Positions 35,490-47,330 of a stretch of 64,000 nucleotides of DNA are shown piece after piece. The stretch comes from Pegea sp. RAD2-039 (Eukaryota > Chordata > Thaliacea > Salpida > Salpidae), in assembly GCA_034620365.1 (NCBI GenBank), contig JAQGEQ010000372.1:1-64000 (forward strand), given 5' to 3'. Positions within the stretch are counted from its first letter, which is position 1, and each line of letters starts with the position of its first letter. The position numbers and the translations under genes are program-made. The notes beneath the pieces are model-generated. The model was given only the letters and a program-made list of their open reading frames with translations, was not told where the DNA came from and ran no database searches.

Positions 35490-38400
35490 ATAAATAAATA
35501 AAAATATAATTATATAATATAATATGTAAAAAGGTTGAGTTGAAGCCTTAAATTGTTTGATTTCTTTCTAAGCTTTTTGATTACTTGCAATAACATAAAA
35601 TGCTTTTTAATCTAAAACTATTCTAACCATTCAGTTGAAAATTATTTAATTGAAAACTTATTTAACAAAAAAATTGCAATCCATATAATTTAAGCTAACA
35701 GTTTTAATTTAATAAAAGCAATTAATTCTAAATGTAAATATTTCGAGACTAATTGTATTTAATAATGTATTGTCTTGCACAATTAATGTAAAGTTATATA
35801 TTGAAACAGAGATTACTGATATTACATTTGATTATTATCAGTAATAAATTTTCATATAAATTTAGTGACTGACACAAAACTTGAAAGCTATTTTAACGCC
35901 TAAAACCAAAATCTTTAATTTTTACTTGAAAGTTTCAATAGCTTTATGAACACAGCAGAAAATCGGTTAAGAAATACGTAATTGTTTTTAAATTAAAACA
36001 AATCAATTTATATAATTAAGAATTTTCATTTTATAACTTACAACATATATGTCCATCTAAAGCCAGATTGGAATTTCAGTTGGATCAAAGTTACAAAAAA
36101 GACAATCACTAGGTTTTTAAATTTTCTACTCAGAATAGCTATAGTATGTCTGATACATTAAATACACTAAGAAACTTATAAACTAAACTTCAGTTGAATT
36201 GAAAATTCAGTTAAATAAAACAACATTTAGTTATTTACAGTTTGACAAATGTACTAAAGTTCAAGAAATACTAAACAAAACCATAAAAGGTTAGTGATAA
36301 AAAGAAATTAGCATCCTTAGTCAACTATTTTCCTGATGAGATTTAAATGACTGAAATACAAGTTTAAATGCTTTATAAGCAGATAAAAAATAAAATCTTA
36401 GTTTTCAATTTCAACAATTACAAATGTTAAACTCTCAGTCAATTTACACTACAAAATATAATTTTGCTTGAAACAAATTAATTTCAGTAAATTAACAATT
36501 CTCATTTTAGAACTCAGCCTAAAAACTCTACCTAACAGCCAATTAGGTGTTTAGATTATTCAAAAATTTAAAAACGACAATTAACAGTATTCAAATTAAT
36601 CATAGTTTTCCTCTTGCATCAATAACCGTTTATAACAAAATATTTTCATTTTGAGTAAACTTATTAATTTATAAACTAATTTATAAAAAGTATAAATAAA
36701 AGAAAATGTTTAGTAAGAAATAAACTATGTAACCTTTAGCTACTTTTTCACTGAATACAAAATCTTATACGAATATAAAATACTTTCACTGACACAAAAT
36801 AAGGGAATTAAGCAGTTAAGCTATCACGAATTAAAAGAATTAAAAAGTTTCGCAATTAGAAAAAATGCTAAGGAGACAAAGTGGTGCTGAAAAAAATTGG
36901 TTTTTCAACAAAATAAATTATAAGTGATTAATTAATACAAAAACAAAAAGATTCTAATTATAATGTTTAATGATTTCTTTTTATATTTTGTTTATAATTT
37001 ATATATAGTTTAAAATTAACTTCATCAGATATTTAAAAATTACCTATAAAAACCTTAAAATGCAGACAACATTTTGAAATTAATTAAGATACTTGTAAAT
37101 CTTCAACTGTACGCAACATTATAAAAATTGTAAAAATAAATTTTTGATAATTTTACACAAAGCTGAAATTCACAAAGATGAAATTTTACACAAAGCATGA
37201 AAGTCAACAGAATTATTTTATAAACTACTATTTTGCTAAAGGAAAACATTTGCAAAATATTTTTTATCAATTTCAGAATTTAGAAACTAATTATAAAAAT
37301 TAAAAAATATATTTAACAAAAACTTGCTTTTGTGAAATCTAACTATTTTCATTTTGTTTATAATTTTTAAAAACTTATGTAGCTTAACTGGTAATTCTTT
37401 ATTCTATATTTCGAGAATTGCTTTGTACAGAAATATGTTTTATTAAAAATAAAACAACTAATTTGTTAAGTAAATAGATAATTATTGCTGTATCAGGAAA
37501 ATCGTTGAAATATTTCATAGATTTGATAGTTTGCTATTACTTCTTCGAAAATTATTAACATTTGCCAAAATAATTAAAAAATAAGATACTTAATATTCAG
37601 CCTAAATTAAAACAAACTTAAAGACTAAATTTCATCTTTTTGCCTTTCTATTTAGCATAAAAGCTTTTGTAAAGTCTTATTTCTTGTTATAATGTTCTTC
37701 TAATTTAAGCAAACATTTGAAAACAATCTTTTCTTGAATCAGTCTCTCATTACAATTTTATAAATTCTTCGCACAAGCATAAGTTTCCTATGAAGTCGAA
37801 ATTGTTACTGTTTAAAACATATAATTTTGAATATGTCATCGTTTTTGAAAACTTGGTTTTCAAGAATTTTTAGAAAATATTCAAAACTTCTTACTGATTT
37901 TACAATCTAAAAGTTAACTAATAACTTTAGGATTTAAAAAAATTATCAGATAATACTCATCATAAAAGTTTTAGTATTTCATTTAAAATATAGTTCAATT
38001 GTTTTAAATATTCTGATTCAGTCAAATTATTTATAAATTCAAGTTTGTTAGACTCAACTCTTTTTTTTTGCTTCTAATAGTTTCAATTGATGTTTTGTTA
38101 TTTTGTCAATATTTTGTTTTAAACTTTATTTTTCTCATTTCTCTCGTAAATTGCTCCATTGTATATATATAAAAAACGACAATTATATAGCAAAAAATTT
38201 CTTTCTTTACAATTTAAAACTGTTTAAGCAGTGTTAAGAAATGTTATAAGCTATTGATAGCCAAGTTCTTTTAACTTAATTCTTTTTAATGAAAAGACTT
38301 TTTTCTTAGCTTTTGCTATTCATTTATCAATCAGGTAACTTGCTAGAAGTCAAAATTATTTATCAAAAAAAATTTGCTGGTTTATTAGTTAATTTTGTAA

Positions 38401-38990
38401 AAAGTTTTAGTATTTCATTATATTTTTTTCCTACTTATTTTCAAAAAAATCTTTGGTTAGTTTATTCGTGTAGTTTTGTTTTAGAAAATAGTTTGTTAAT
38501 AATTTTGTCAGATATAAGCAAAGCAAAGTTGTTAAATTCAAAGTCTTGTTTTAATTACTTGGCTTGTGAGAATGTATACCATGTAAATGAGTTAACTTAA
38601 TATAGATATTGATAGTTTGAAAAGTTTAACTTCATTCATATTTGGAAAAAAACGCCTTTAAAAAGTCAGAATTCGTTTACTCAATTTGTGTAAAATAAGC
38701 AATCTAAATGGCAATAAGGCAAACAAATGAAATAAGTGCAGAAGAGGTAATCTAAATGGCTTAATGTTTCTGAATAAACGACGAAATATTTTATTGTATT
38801 AAAATTTAGATAAAAAATATATAGCTACGTTTTCAATATTTAAATAAATATTTGTATTTTTCATTGACTACAGTTTTTCTTTCAGTAAAAAGTTTGGTTA
38901 AATTAGATTTGTTGTTATTATTTTTACTTATTATGAAAACAATCTCTTCTGGTTTCAACATCTAAAACCTAAATTTATTTATTCAATACT
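35490..38990. other. AT-rich intergenic sequence
   Basis: Long AT-rich stretch. A 95-codon open frame at 38313-38600 starts at a non-ATG codon and has no recognisable domain, so I do not call it. No repeat relationship to other blocks seen. Confidence 0.5.
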
Positions 38991-39039
38991 TTAAACATTA
39001 TTCAAAGTTATGTTTTATTTCCAAATAACAAAAGTTAAA

Positions 39040-39295
39040 ATGTTAAAATGTTTTATTTGCTTACAAACGCATAGCATAAGCAAGGAGCTTATTATTGTTT
39101 TTAAAAGATTACTCAAAAACAACAAAATTATTTAAACAAACTTTTTTTACTACAAGTTAAATAGAATAAAATCTGTTAATTTGTTTTTAAAGACTGCTTT
39201 ACGTATTTTATATTTAATTTTCAGACTTAACAGCCTTTCAAACTTATCTTAAGGTTTTGACTGTCTCTTTTTTGTTTAAGTTTCAATCTTTAGAT
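39040..39295 (+). promoter_or_regulatory. 5' flank, acceptor and leader of zinc-finger gene 3
   Basis: The acceptor TTTAATTTTCAG ends at 39224, with a 71-nt leader to the ATG, closely matching the leader of gene 1 (GACTGTCTCTTTTTTGTTT is shared). Upstream similarity to 27770-27947 indicates that a common 5' segment was duplicated. Confidence 0.5.
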
Positions 39296-40540
39296 ATGGC
39301 AGAACTTGAAGATAAAAGCATTAATCATGAAATGGTGGAGTATCAACGGAATCTTTCCTCAAATGCTGCTAATCATTCTAATCAACCTCCAAAAACTGAT
39401 GCTACAACTCATCAACCTGTGTCATTCGAGAATGATACTAGTATAAGAGATACACTTAGATACCAACAAGTTTTAAAAAGCCTAAATAATGGGTATCATT
39501 CATTAGCTGCGACCAGCTTTAAAAATCCATTTGGTCTGCTAAGTTACTCTTCTGCTTACCCATTAACAAATAGTTATACAGCTATTCAACCTTCTTATGC
39601 TGGCTTCCACTATCCAGCTTATACAAGTTTCCTAACCAGTAACCTCAATCAAGTCTCGCCTCAAAATCATTTGTACAGTCAAGAGAACATTTTGGGGTCT
39701 TATAGAAGTCAATGGTTTCACAAAACTCAAAACATGTTTGAACTCATGAGAGAAGATTCAACACAGGTTAGCCAAGTTGAAGATGGCAGACTCAAGCATC
39801 TTCACAATCAAGTTCTGAATAATCAACGAAATATTTCTACACCTGTTGTAGAACAACCTCAGCAGAACCGCCCTTATCAATCTCTTCAAGATCAATATTC
39901 CAACTTGCAATCAGTAACTGCTAAACCTGGTACTAATATCACATCTACACCGAATCACCATCAATCTGAGAGTAATCATAGCAATCAGATATCTTTGAAA
40001 ACTTCAGCAAGCAGCTCAAGACCTCAGCAGAGTCATGGGCAAATTAAATTTTCTAAAAGTCTGGGTTGTAATAATCCAGTTGATGCTCATTTCAAAGCAA
40101 GCAATTACCCTCAACATTTTCATCCATATCCAATATATAGTCCAAGAAAAGAGCTTCTTAGAAACTTAAGTCGTGATCAATTAGAAAGCATGGTTGAGGA
40201 ATTGCATGATCGAAACCAGTTCCTAGCAGCTACTTCAAATCATGAATTTCAACTTCATCAATACCTAATGCGTGGAGCTTTCGATAAGATGCAAGTTTCT
40301 AAGCAACCTCCTGATTTAAGAAACTACATTGGACCTCCAAGACAAGATGGTAAAGTTGAATGTGTCCCTTGTAAGAAGCTGTTCTCTTGTAGAAAAACTG
40401 CCTTGGTTCACATCAAATCAATCCATATGAGATTTGTTTACAGCTGTCCAGTATGTGGCGAGACATTTAACAGGAAGTTTACAAGAGATCGACATCTCAA
40501 TAATTCAAATATTCATCCTCGTCACCCTCCAATGAATTAA
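39296..40540 (+). CDS. Asn/Gln/Ser-rich protein with two C-terminal C2H2 zinc fingers (gene 3)
   Basis: 414 residues in one coding exon, starting MAELEDKSINHEM. Same layout as gene 1: N/Q/S/H-rich arm, YPIYSPRKELLRNLSRDQLE helix segment, then finger 1 (C356, C359, H372, H377) and finger 2 (C384, C387, H400, H407). The arm differs from gene 1 at many positions with small indels (an extra YTAIQ-like insertion near residue 95), while the fingers are nearly unchanged. This suggests constraint on the fingers. The 3' flank (about 220 nt) is also homologous to gene 1. Likely a nucleic-acid-binding regulator; specificity unknown. Confidence 0.9.
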   Translation: MAELEDKSINHEMVEYQRNLSSNAANHSNQPPKTDATTHQPVSFENDTSIRDTLRYQQVLKSLNNGYHSLAATSFKNPFGLLSYSSAYPLTNSYTAIQPSYAGFHYPAYTSFLTSNLNQVSPQNHLYSQENILGSYRSQWFHKTQNMFELMREDSTQVSQVEDGRLKHLHNQVLNNQRNISTPVVEQPQQNRPYQSLQDQYSNLQSVTAKPGTNITSTPNHHQSESNHSNQISLKTSASSSRPQQSHGQIKFSKSLGCNNPVDAHFKASNYPQHFHPYPIYSPRKELLRNLSRDQLESMVEELHDRNQFLAATSNHEFQLHQYLMRGAFDKMQVSKQPPDLRNYIGPPRQDGKVECVPCKKLFSCRKTALVHIKSIHMRFVYSCPVCGETFNRKFTRDRHLNNSNIHPRHPPMN

Positions 40541-40674
40541 GACTCAATCAAGAAAAAAGTTTCGCTCTGCTGCGATTTTAATTAGACGATCTTTTTCTGA
40601 GAAGTTTTTTATCTTGTGAAAAGATTAGTTCTTTTTGAGTTCGTTTTTCTAAAAGGAAATATTCTGAAAATTTC

Positions 40675-40680
40675 AATAAA
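40675..40680 (+). terminator. Candidate poly(A) signal of zinc-finger gene 3
   Basis: AATAAA lies 135 nt after the stop, in the homologous position to the signal after gene 1. Confidence 0.5.
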
Positions 40681-40759
40681 GGATAAATGTTGTTTGGTAT
40701 GTTTAATCCTTGCGTAGTATTCAATCATTTTTTAATTGAGATTCATAACAACGCCTATT

Positions 40760-42450
40760 AAGACTAAAAAAGAAGAAGGAATCCAGAAAGCTTGAATCTG
40801 TTTTCTTTCACTTGTTGTTTTATTGTGTAATTAGTCTGTCAAATTATTATTTATATTTAAATATAGTTAATTACTGTTGAGTATTATATACTCTAACTTA
40901 GTATATTTTATTTTTACAAAACATTTTCAATCTTTTTTTAGTTGACAGATATATAATGACCAAATTCATACAAATTCGCATAAAAATATTTAATAAAAAA
41001 ATTTATTCTGATAACCTAATAAATTAGTTAAAATAAGATTTAGTTAAACGGTTGAAAGTTAAAACTTAGCTATTAGTTTTGGTTAAGAGATTAAAGTTTT
41101 GAATTAGAAATTATTGGAATCTTTTTTAACAGTGCTGTTACAAAAGTAAACAGTTATATGAAAGATTTCTTGTAAGAATAAAATGTTGACGATGGCTTAT
41201 CAAATTTTAATAGCCTAACGTGTAAATTCGGGAAACTTAAACGATAAAATGTATGTATACATTTAATTGTTGCAATTTTTGTACTTTTACCACGCTAGTT
41301 CTATTTATGTAGTTTTAACTGTTTTTCTTTCTTTGTAATGCTATTTTTAAAACAATCCAATTATTTGCAGAAACAGTAACATAAAATTTCAAGATAGCTG
41401 GTTGATTTTTCTAAATGGGTTAACAGACATTGAAACAAATTAAAACTCATCCTTATGCTAAATTATTTTTTTTAAAAAGTTTCAAATCAGTCAATATACT
41501 TTTTTTTAATATTTAGTAACACACATCTCATTGAACATTCTTTGCCAGAAGATTTGTAGGACTAGTAACTACTCTTGAAGAATTTCACTCACAATACTTT
41601 CTTAATGACATTATTTTAAACTGAAAAGTTTACTAAAAGAAATATTAATTAAAGCGCTTTCTGGTATAAGACAGTACAAAATTGCATGATGAAGACCCAG
41701 ACAACTTAAGTATAAAAAAATAGTCAATAAATAAGCAAGAGTGTGAATGCACTCTAATTAGATGAAAAATTACTTTTTTAATTACTTTTTCAATTTGGAG
41801 GTTTTTTTACAGTTAAAGTTTTTATTAGATTTTTATCAGTGATTAAATCAAGATTAAAATCTTGATGTCTTTGAATAGATCGGACGTGTAGGCTTTTATT
41901 AAAGCAAAACAGAACATAGAAAAGCATTAAACTTAAAATAGTAAACACCAAATATCTTTTAACAAAACTAATCTGTTAGTTTAATTCCAAAATAACATTG
42001 ACTGCTTGTAACACAATAAAAAAGGATTTTCCTATCTTTTAATTCCTCCTTATTCAAACATTCTTCTTTTGTTAATTGCTGATTATATCCAGCTGGACTT
42101 ACAGTCAATTTAATAGTATTATTAGCGCTGAACTCACCAAAAATTATTAATCACAACAATGTTTAATTGGTATTTGTATTTTTAAATACAATAGTTTTAA
42201 CAAAACTAGTAATAAGATTATATAAATATACGCTATTTCAACCAAGAAAGTAATTAAAACATATAAATATAAATAAAACTGATCCTGTTGTACATGATAA
42301 GTAATAATTTTTTTAAATACTAAGAGAAAATGAATGAATAATTAAAGAAAATAAACAAGCATAACATTTTCTACCTAAATAAAAATTAATGCTATTATTA
42401 AAATGTTTTGACTGTATATGCTTTAATTATTTGATCTGAAAAAAACCTGG
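40760..42450. other. AT-rich intergenic sequence
   Basis: No open frame with coding texture and no repeat relationship seen. Confidence 0.5.
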
Positions 42451-42468
42451 CTGGAATTTGATCTACTC

Positions 42469-43713
42469 CTACTGATTTCCATCCTTTAGAAATATGTGAT
42501 TAAGCAATTGATTGGCAGTAGGTCTTTTCTTTTCTTCTATGTTCCAGCTTGATGTAATCAGATTTCTTAAAAGTGGATTCTTGATTTTTTGCAGACGAGA
42601 TTGTAGATCATTTTGGGTCCATGATCTATTCTTAAGCTTTTCTTTAAAGTCTTCAGAGCGATAAAGAGCTTCAAATGGATGGACTTTATACAGGATGAAG
42701 TAAAATGTGGCACCAACAGCAAACACATCAGTCGATTTTTTATATGAAATTGGCAATTTCCACATAATCGATCGAACAACTTCAGGCGGTTGGTATGGTA
42801 GAGTTCCATGAGCTTTTAAGATGTATGGGTCATTTGACACCATACATACTGATCCAAAATCAGAAAGTTTAAAACTATAATCTTTTCCATCATAAAAAAC
42901 CAGAATATTTGAAGGTTTTATATCTCGATGTAATAGTTCGCTGTTGTGGAGATAGATCACTCCTGTTAAAATATGTTTAAACATCGTGTTTAACAAATCC
43001 GGAGTGATAATATTCATACGAGCAAATTGGTTAGCGTTTCCTTTATCTGCTAATTCAAGACACAAACTGAAGTCGGAGATGTTGCTCTCTTCCTTAAAGA
43101 CATGAACAATATTTGGATGTTTGATGCTCATCAAATATGTCTTCTCGTTTTTCAAAGCTATTTCTCTACCGTACCACTTATTAATACCTGAACAGAATTC
43201 AATTGTTTTCACTGCAATCAGCTTTTTTCTATCCACTGAATAAGCAGAATACACTTTTCCAAAGCTTCCTCTACCAATATTTTCTATTGCCAACATCTTT
43301 TCACCAACATAAAGTGGTAAGCTTATACTGTTATCAAAAACGATGATTTGAAGCGTGTAATCTTCGAAACAAAATTTGTTTGAAGTTTTATCAAGAATTA
43401 TGGTTCCCGGATGTAGTTTACAGTGTTCCTTTAATTTTGGATCAGCTTGTTTCCTGGTTATGAACGACACCTTATAAAAGTTCTCAACCAGTTCTCGATG
43501 CAAATAAAACGATGGGATGTCTGAAGATAGTTCCATACATCGATTACCACGCCAATTTGTGATTTTTTTTATTGATAAGCTTCCATTCAATTCTGTTTGG
43601 ATTTTATAAAAGGCTTCATTCTCCTCAAATGTATGAATCAACTGTTTTGTTTGTTGGTTCCATATGATGCCCCATGTTGTAGGTTTTTTACCCGAGTAAT
43701 ATCTTCTATCCAT
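42469..43713 (-). CDS. Serine/threonine protein kinase, single coding exon
   Basis: 414 residues from the ATG of MDRRYYSG at 43713; an acceptor-like CTATTTTTAG ends at 43741, leaving a 27-nt leader. The N-terminal 140 residues match nothing I recognise. The kinase domain, numbered from this Met, has glycine loop IGRGSFGKV (146-154), lysine in AVK (169), alpha-C Glu in NEKTYL (190), catalytic HRDIKPSN (262-269), DFG (285-287), PPE in place of APE (309-311), DVFAVG (329 onward) and the Arg of KKRPTA (397). All catalytic residues are present, so an active enzyme is expected. An insert after the catalytic loop (FYDGKDYSFKLSDFG) recalls TBK1/IKK-like kinases, but the C-terminal domains of that family are absent. 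The lack of introns could mean a retrogene. Substrate unknown. Confidence 0.88.
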   Translation of the reverse strand: MDRRYYSGKKPTTWGIIWNQQTKQLIHTFEENEAFYKIQTELNGSLSIKKITNWRGNRCMELSSDIPSFYLHRELVENFYKVSFITRKQADPKLKEHCKLHPGTIILDKTSNKFCFEDYTLQIIVFDNSISLPLYVGEKMLAIENIGRGSFGKVYSAYSVDRKKLIAVKTIEFCSGINKWYGREIALKNEKTYLMSIKHPNIVHVFKEESNISDFSLCLELADKGNANQFARMNIITPDLLNTMFKHILTGVIYLHNSELLHRDIKPSNILVFYDGKDYSFKLSDFGSVCMVSNDPYILKAHGTLPYQPPEVVRSIMWKLPISYKKSTDVFAVGATFYFILYKVHPFEALYRSEDFKEKLKNRSWTQNDLQSRLQKIKNPLLRNLITSSWNIEEKKRPTANQLLNHIFLKDGNQ

Positions 43714-43750
43714 TCTTAAACAACTTTTATAAATCAAAATCTAAAAATAG
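43714..43750 (-). promoter_or_regulatory. Acceptor-like site and leader before the kinase
   Basis: CTATTTTTAG on the minus strand ends at 43741, followed by 27 nt to the ATG in AGAATGG. Confidence 0.4.
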
Positions 43751-43759
43751 AGTTGTTTA

Positions 43760-45778
43760 TTAGCAGTTTCTAAAGACTGTCAAAATCCTTAAGCGTAATA
43801 TTTCATGAGAAGTTACATTAAATGAGTCAAAGAATCTCTCATTTTATAGTTATATTCATTAAAAACATGATTTATTACTTTTAACAAAATACAATCTTCA
43901 CTTGAAAAACAAGTTAACAAGCTAAAGCTTAAGCAATAATTCACTTTTATAAAATAAAACAGCAACTAAACTAGAATTTCAGAACAAAAAGCTACATAAG
44001 AAATATGTATGACTCTACTACATAGCAATATATATACACCAACAAATGAAACATAACTTATCTTGAACTTGTACTACTTTTACTACTTAAGTTAGTGGAA
44101 AACTTTTTAAATAAATACTTTTGCTTGTAAGTACACATTTCTTAAGTTTTCTTCTTACATAAAACAACTTTTTTAGAATTTTGTAAAGACTACTAGTTTA
44201 TTATAAATTAAATTCTACTAGTTTGAAGCTCAATTTAGAAATAAATTGAATATTCTTTGTGCTACTAACAAAAAAATATGCTTCGTCACACTTCATTAGT
44301 TTGATAAGATCTAATCAACTGTCTAAATTTAAAATTTTCAAATTTATTTAACTTTCAGAATTTTATTTTAATCAGAATAACAAAGTTTCAACTGTTAACT
44401 GAAAAAAGTTCAAGAAGTTTATTTGTGGTTTGATTTCTTTAAAACATATCATTGGGTTCTAATTGATTGGGTTTGAATATTTTTTAGTTTTTTATAAATT
44501 TTATCTCATTTAAAAGTTACTTTAATTCAAATAATACAGAAGAAATGATCTTAAGTATTTACAACTTGACTAGAAACTTGAACTTTCTCCAATTCTGATT
44601 CTGATATATTGCTAATTATTTGAATTAACTTGTTTCTTGTATTCTTCTAAATGCTAAACTGTTAATTAAAAAAATGTCAAGTGCAATTTCTGACAATAAT
44701 CATCGACTAAACATATAATAAAAAATATTTATTGCTCATCACTACTTATTTGAAGTTACATCTAACGTAATGTGGTACATGGTGGATTTCTGCTAAAGTC
44801 ACATTTAATTTAAACAAGTTAGTTTAAACAAATTACAAATTAAGTCTCCCTAAAAAGTAAACATTCGGGATATTTTTTTAAAACTGTTAAATTATGTTTA
44901 CACTAAGTTTAAGTTTATTCGATTATTAATAAAACACCCAAGGGCAAAAAGCAGAAATGTACTTCAAATATACTTACTAGTTTTTCTTGATCAAACTAAA
45001 GATATATCAAATGGTGAAATATATGAAAAAATTTAAATACATGTAATCGTTGGTTCACAGAGTATGCTAAAAAGGATTTCTATTATAAATTGAAATAAAA
45101 CTAATTGTACTTTCTTTTCTATTTGTGACTTTTTCACAAACTATTCAAAGACAGATTTTTAATTTATTAAAAAAAAATACAACTGCACAAAATAAATATT
45201 TTATAAATTAATAAATATCATTATTAAGTAAAAAGAGCTAGGTATTTAGAAAAGTTTAATAGTAGTAGATTATTGACAAACGATTACTCACCAAAGTAAT
45301 AACAGTTGCTTGAGTTGGTAAACCCATAAAGAAAAAATAGATTGAATAAAATTTAGTGTAATCGAATTTAATTTTCTTATTTAAGTAAAAGTGTTTTTTA
45401 TACCATAATTGAATCATTAAAACATGAGGTATAAGTAAACTTCGTGTAATGTACTCCTTGAAAATATTCTAATTTGAAGTGCAAAAGTTCCTCGAACGAA
45501 AATTTGAAATAATATTTATGATTAATTTAAAAAAATCTCAAAATTATTGCTAAGAGAATATCTATAAAGTTTTGAAATAAAACGACATAATTGTAAATTC
45601 AGTTCAGTTAAACGCCATTTTCGGTGCATTAACTTAAATTATTTTGATCACAAATTACTCAAGTTTGAAGATAATACTGTGATTTATAAACATATAATTG
45701 AGAACTGTTTTTTTTTCTGTCATACATACCTAAAAATTTTTAGTTTTTGGTGTTATTAGCAATAATTATATACAATAG
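43760..45778. other. AT-rich intergenic sequence up to the inverted arm
   Basis: No supportable gene. The inverted duplication starts near 45779. Confidence 0.5.
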
Positions 45779-46529
45779 AATATTATTATAATATAATATA
45801 TGATAGCTATTTATGAAATTAATTAAACTAATTGGATAATGGTCATTTATTTACATTAGCTATTTGATTTTATTATTGAAACTTTTATTAAAACTATTTT
45901 TGTTTCATTCTCCCAATAACATTTTTATAGATTCTATTTTCTAATAACTGATTTCAAAAAGATAAAAAAAACTCTCTAAATAAAAGTTTATAAAGAATTT
46001 TATATAATATTAAATTGACTGATGGCCTAGGTTCTAAAATTTTTCAAGTTTTTATTATATCTTTAAGATTTCATCTAAGAGATATTTACATTTAGAACTT
46101 AAAATATTAGGTGTTGACAACACTTCATTTTAATTTCTTAATATCTTCAAATGCATGATAAGTTTTAAAAATATTTTTGTTTGATACTTAGTAAAAGCAA
46201 TTCTTGAAACTTTAAACAATTTCTTTCATTTCTTGTGTAGTATAACAAGATCGTTAATCTCTTTTCACTTTCAAAAACTAATCTATTTTTTTGTCTTTAA
46301 TATTTTCCTTGTATAACAGCTTTAATAACACTTAGTGAACAATTAACTTTTGTAATAAAATATTAAATTTTTAAAATATATTCTCTAACTGTATTACTAC
46401 ATAGCATTATTTATTAGTTGTTCTGAAAATATCTTTAAAAAGACCTACTTGAGTGTTCTGATATCGATTTTTTTCTGAAGTAGAGCTTCATGAAATAGAT
46501 ATCTCTAAACTATTGTTAATTTTGTAAAG

Positions 46530-46660
46530 ATTCAGAAAGTGAATTAACAAATGTATCTTTTTCTGTATACAGTTGTGAAGCTGCTGGTAATACCTTATAT
46601 AAAGTTGAAACTACTGAAGGTATAAACTATCATAGAACTGCTTCCATCAATCTGAAATAA
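46530..46660 (+). pseudogene. Recurring terminal exon family, member 4
   Basis: Plus-strand counterpart of 8380-8511 in the inverted block, 43 codons open to the stop (ESELTNVSFSVYSCEAAGN). An AAAG replaces the expected CAG acceptor. Confidence 0.5.
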
Positions 46661-47054
46661 ATTTTCTTCAAAAAAGAAGTGAGTTCTTAGTTTCATTTTC
46701 TTTAACTTAGCAAAGATATTGATATTTTCATTAGTTTATATCTAAATATTATTTAAATTCTGTCCATGTGTATAGCTTGTAAGACATTTAAGGACACAAC
46801 TATAGTTCTTAAGTTGATTAATAAGCTTTTTTAATCAATAGTCATACTACTATTAGCCAATCTGATTTATCCTTCTAATTTATTGATCACATTTAATTTT
46901 AAACTATATTTAACTTTAAAATTTTTATGTTTTAATCTCAAGTGTCTGATTATTGTTGACTTTCCTTCCAGTTAGTAGAAAATGATTTTGAAAAATTTTA
47001 ATAATTTATCACACATATTCTTGTTTATCACTACTTATTTGGATACATTTTAAC

Positions 47055-47330
47055 ATCACTCTGAGGCAAGTAAGAGTTACACAAATTTGGAAAAGATCTA
47101 TCATTACTGCTGTTCATAGAAAGGGTCCCAGAAACACTGCACTTAAATACAGATCCGTTTCACATACTTTGCTTATCTGCAGAACTGAAGAACTGATATC
47201 ATTCACAACCATATTAACAGTCATTTGATAGAGCATCACGTAAATTCAGATGTCCAGCACACCTTTGTGTAACAGAGATCTTCCCTGACTCAACACCCTT
47301 GTTTTTCATTGAGCTAGCATCCTATTATAA
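47055..47330 (+). mobile_element. LINE RT fragment in inverted block R2
   Basis: Plus-strand counterpart of 7695-7990, with motifs RSITAVHRKGPRNTALKY and LLICRTEELI. Short and full of stops downstream. Confidence 0.65.

Noticed and set aside
38313-38600. 95-codon open frame in the spacer
   Set aside because: Non-ATG start, Leu/Phe/Ser/Lys-rich from AT content, no motif, no copy elsewhere.
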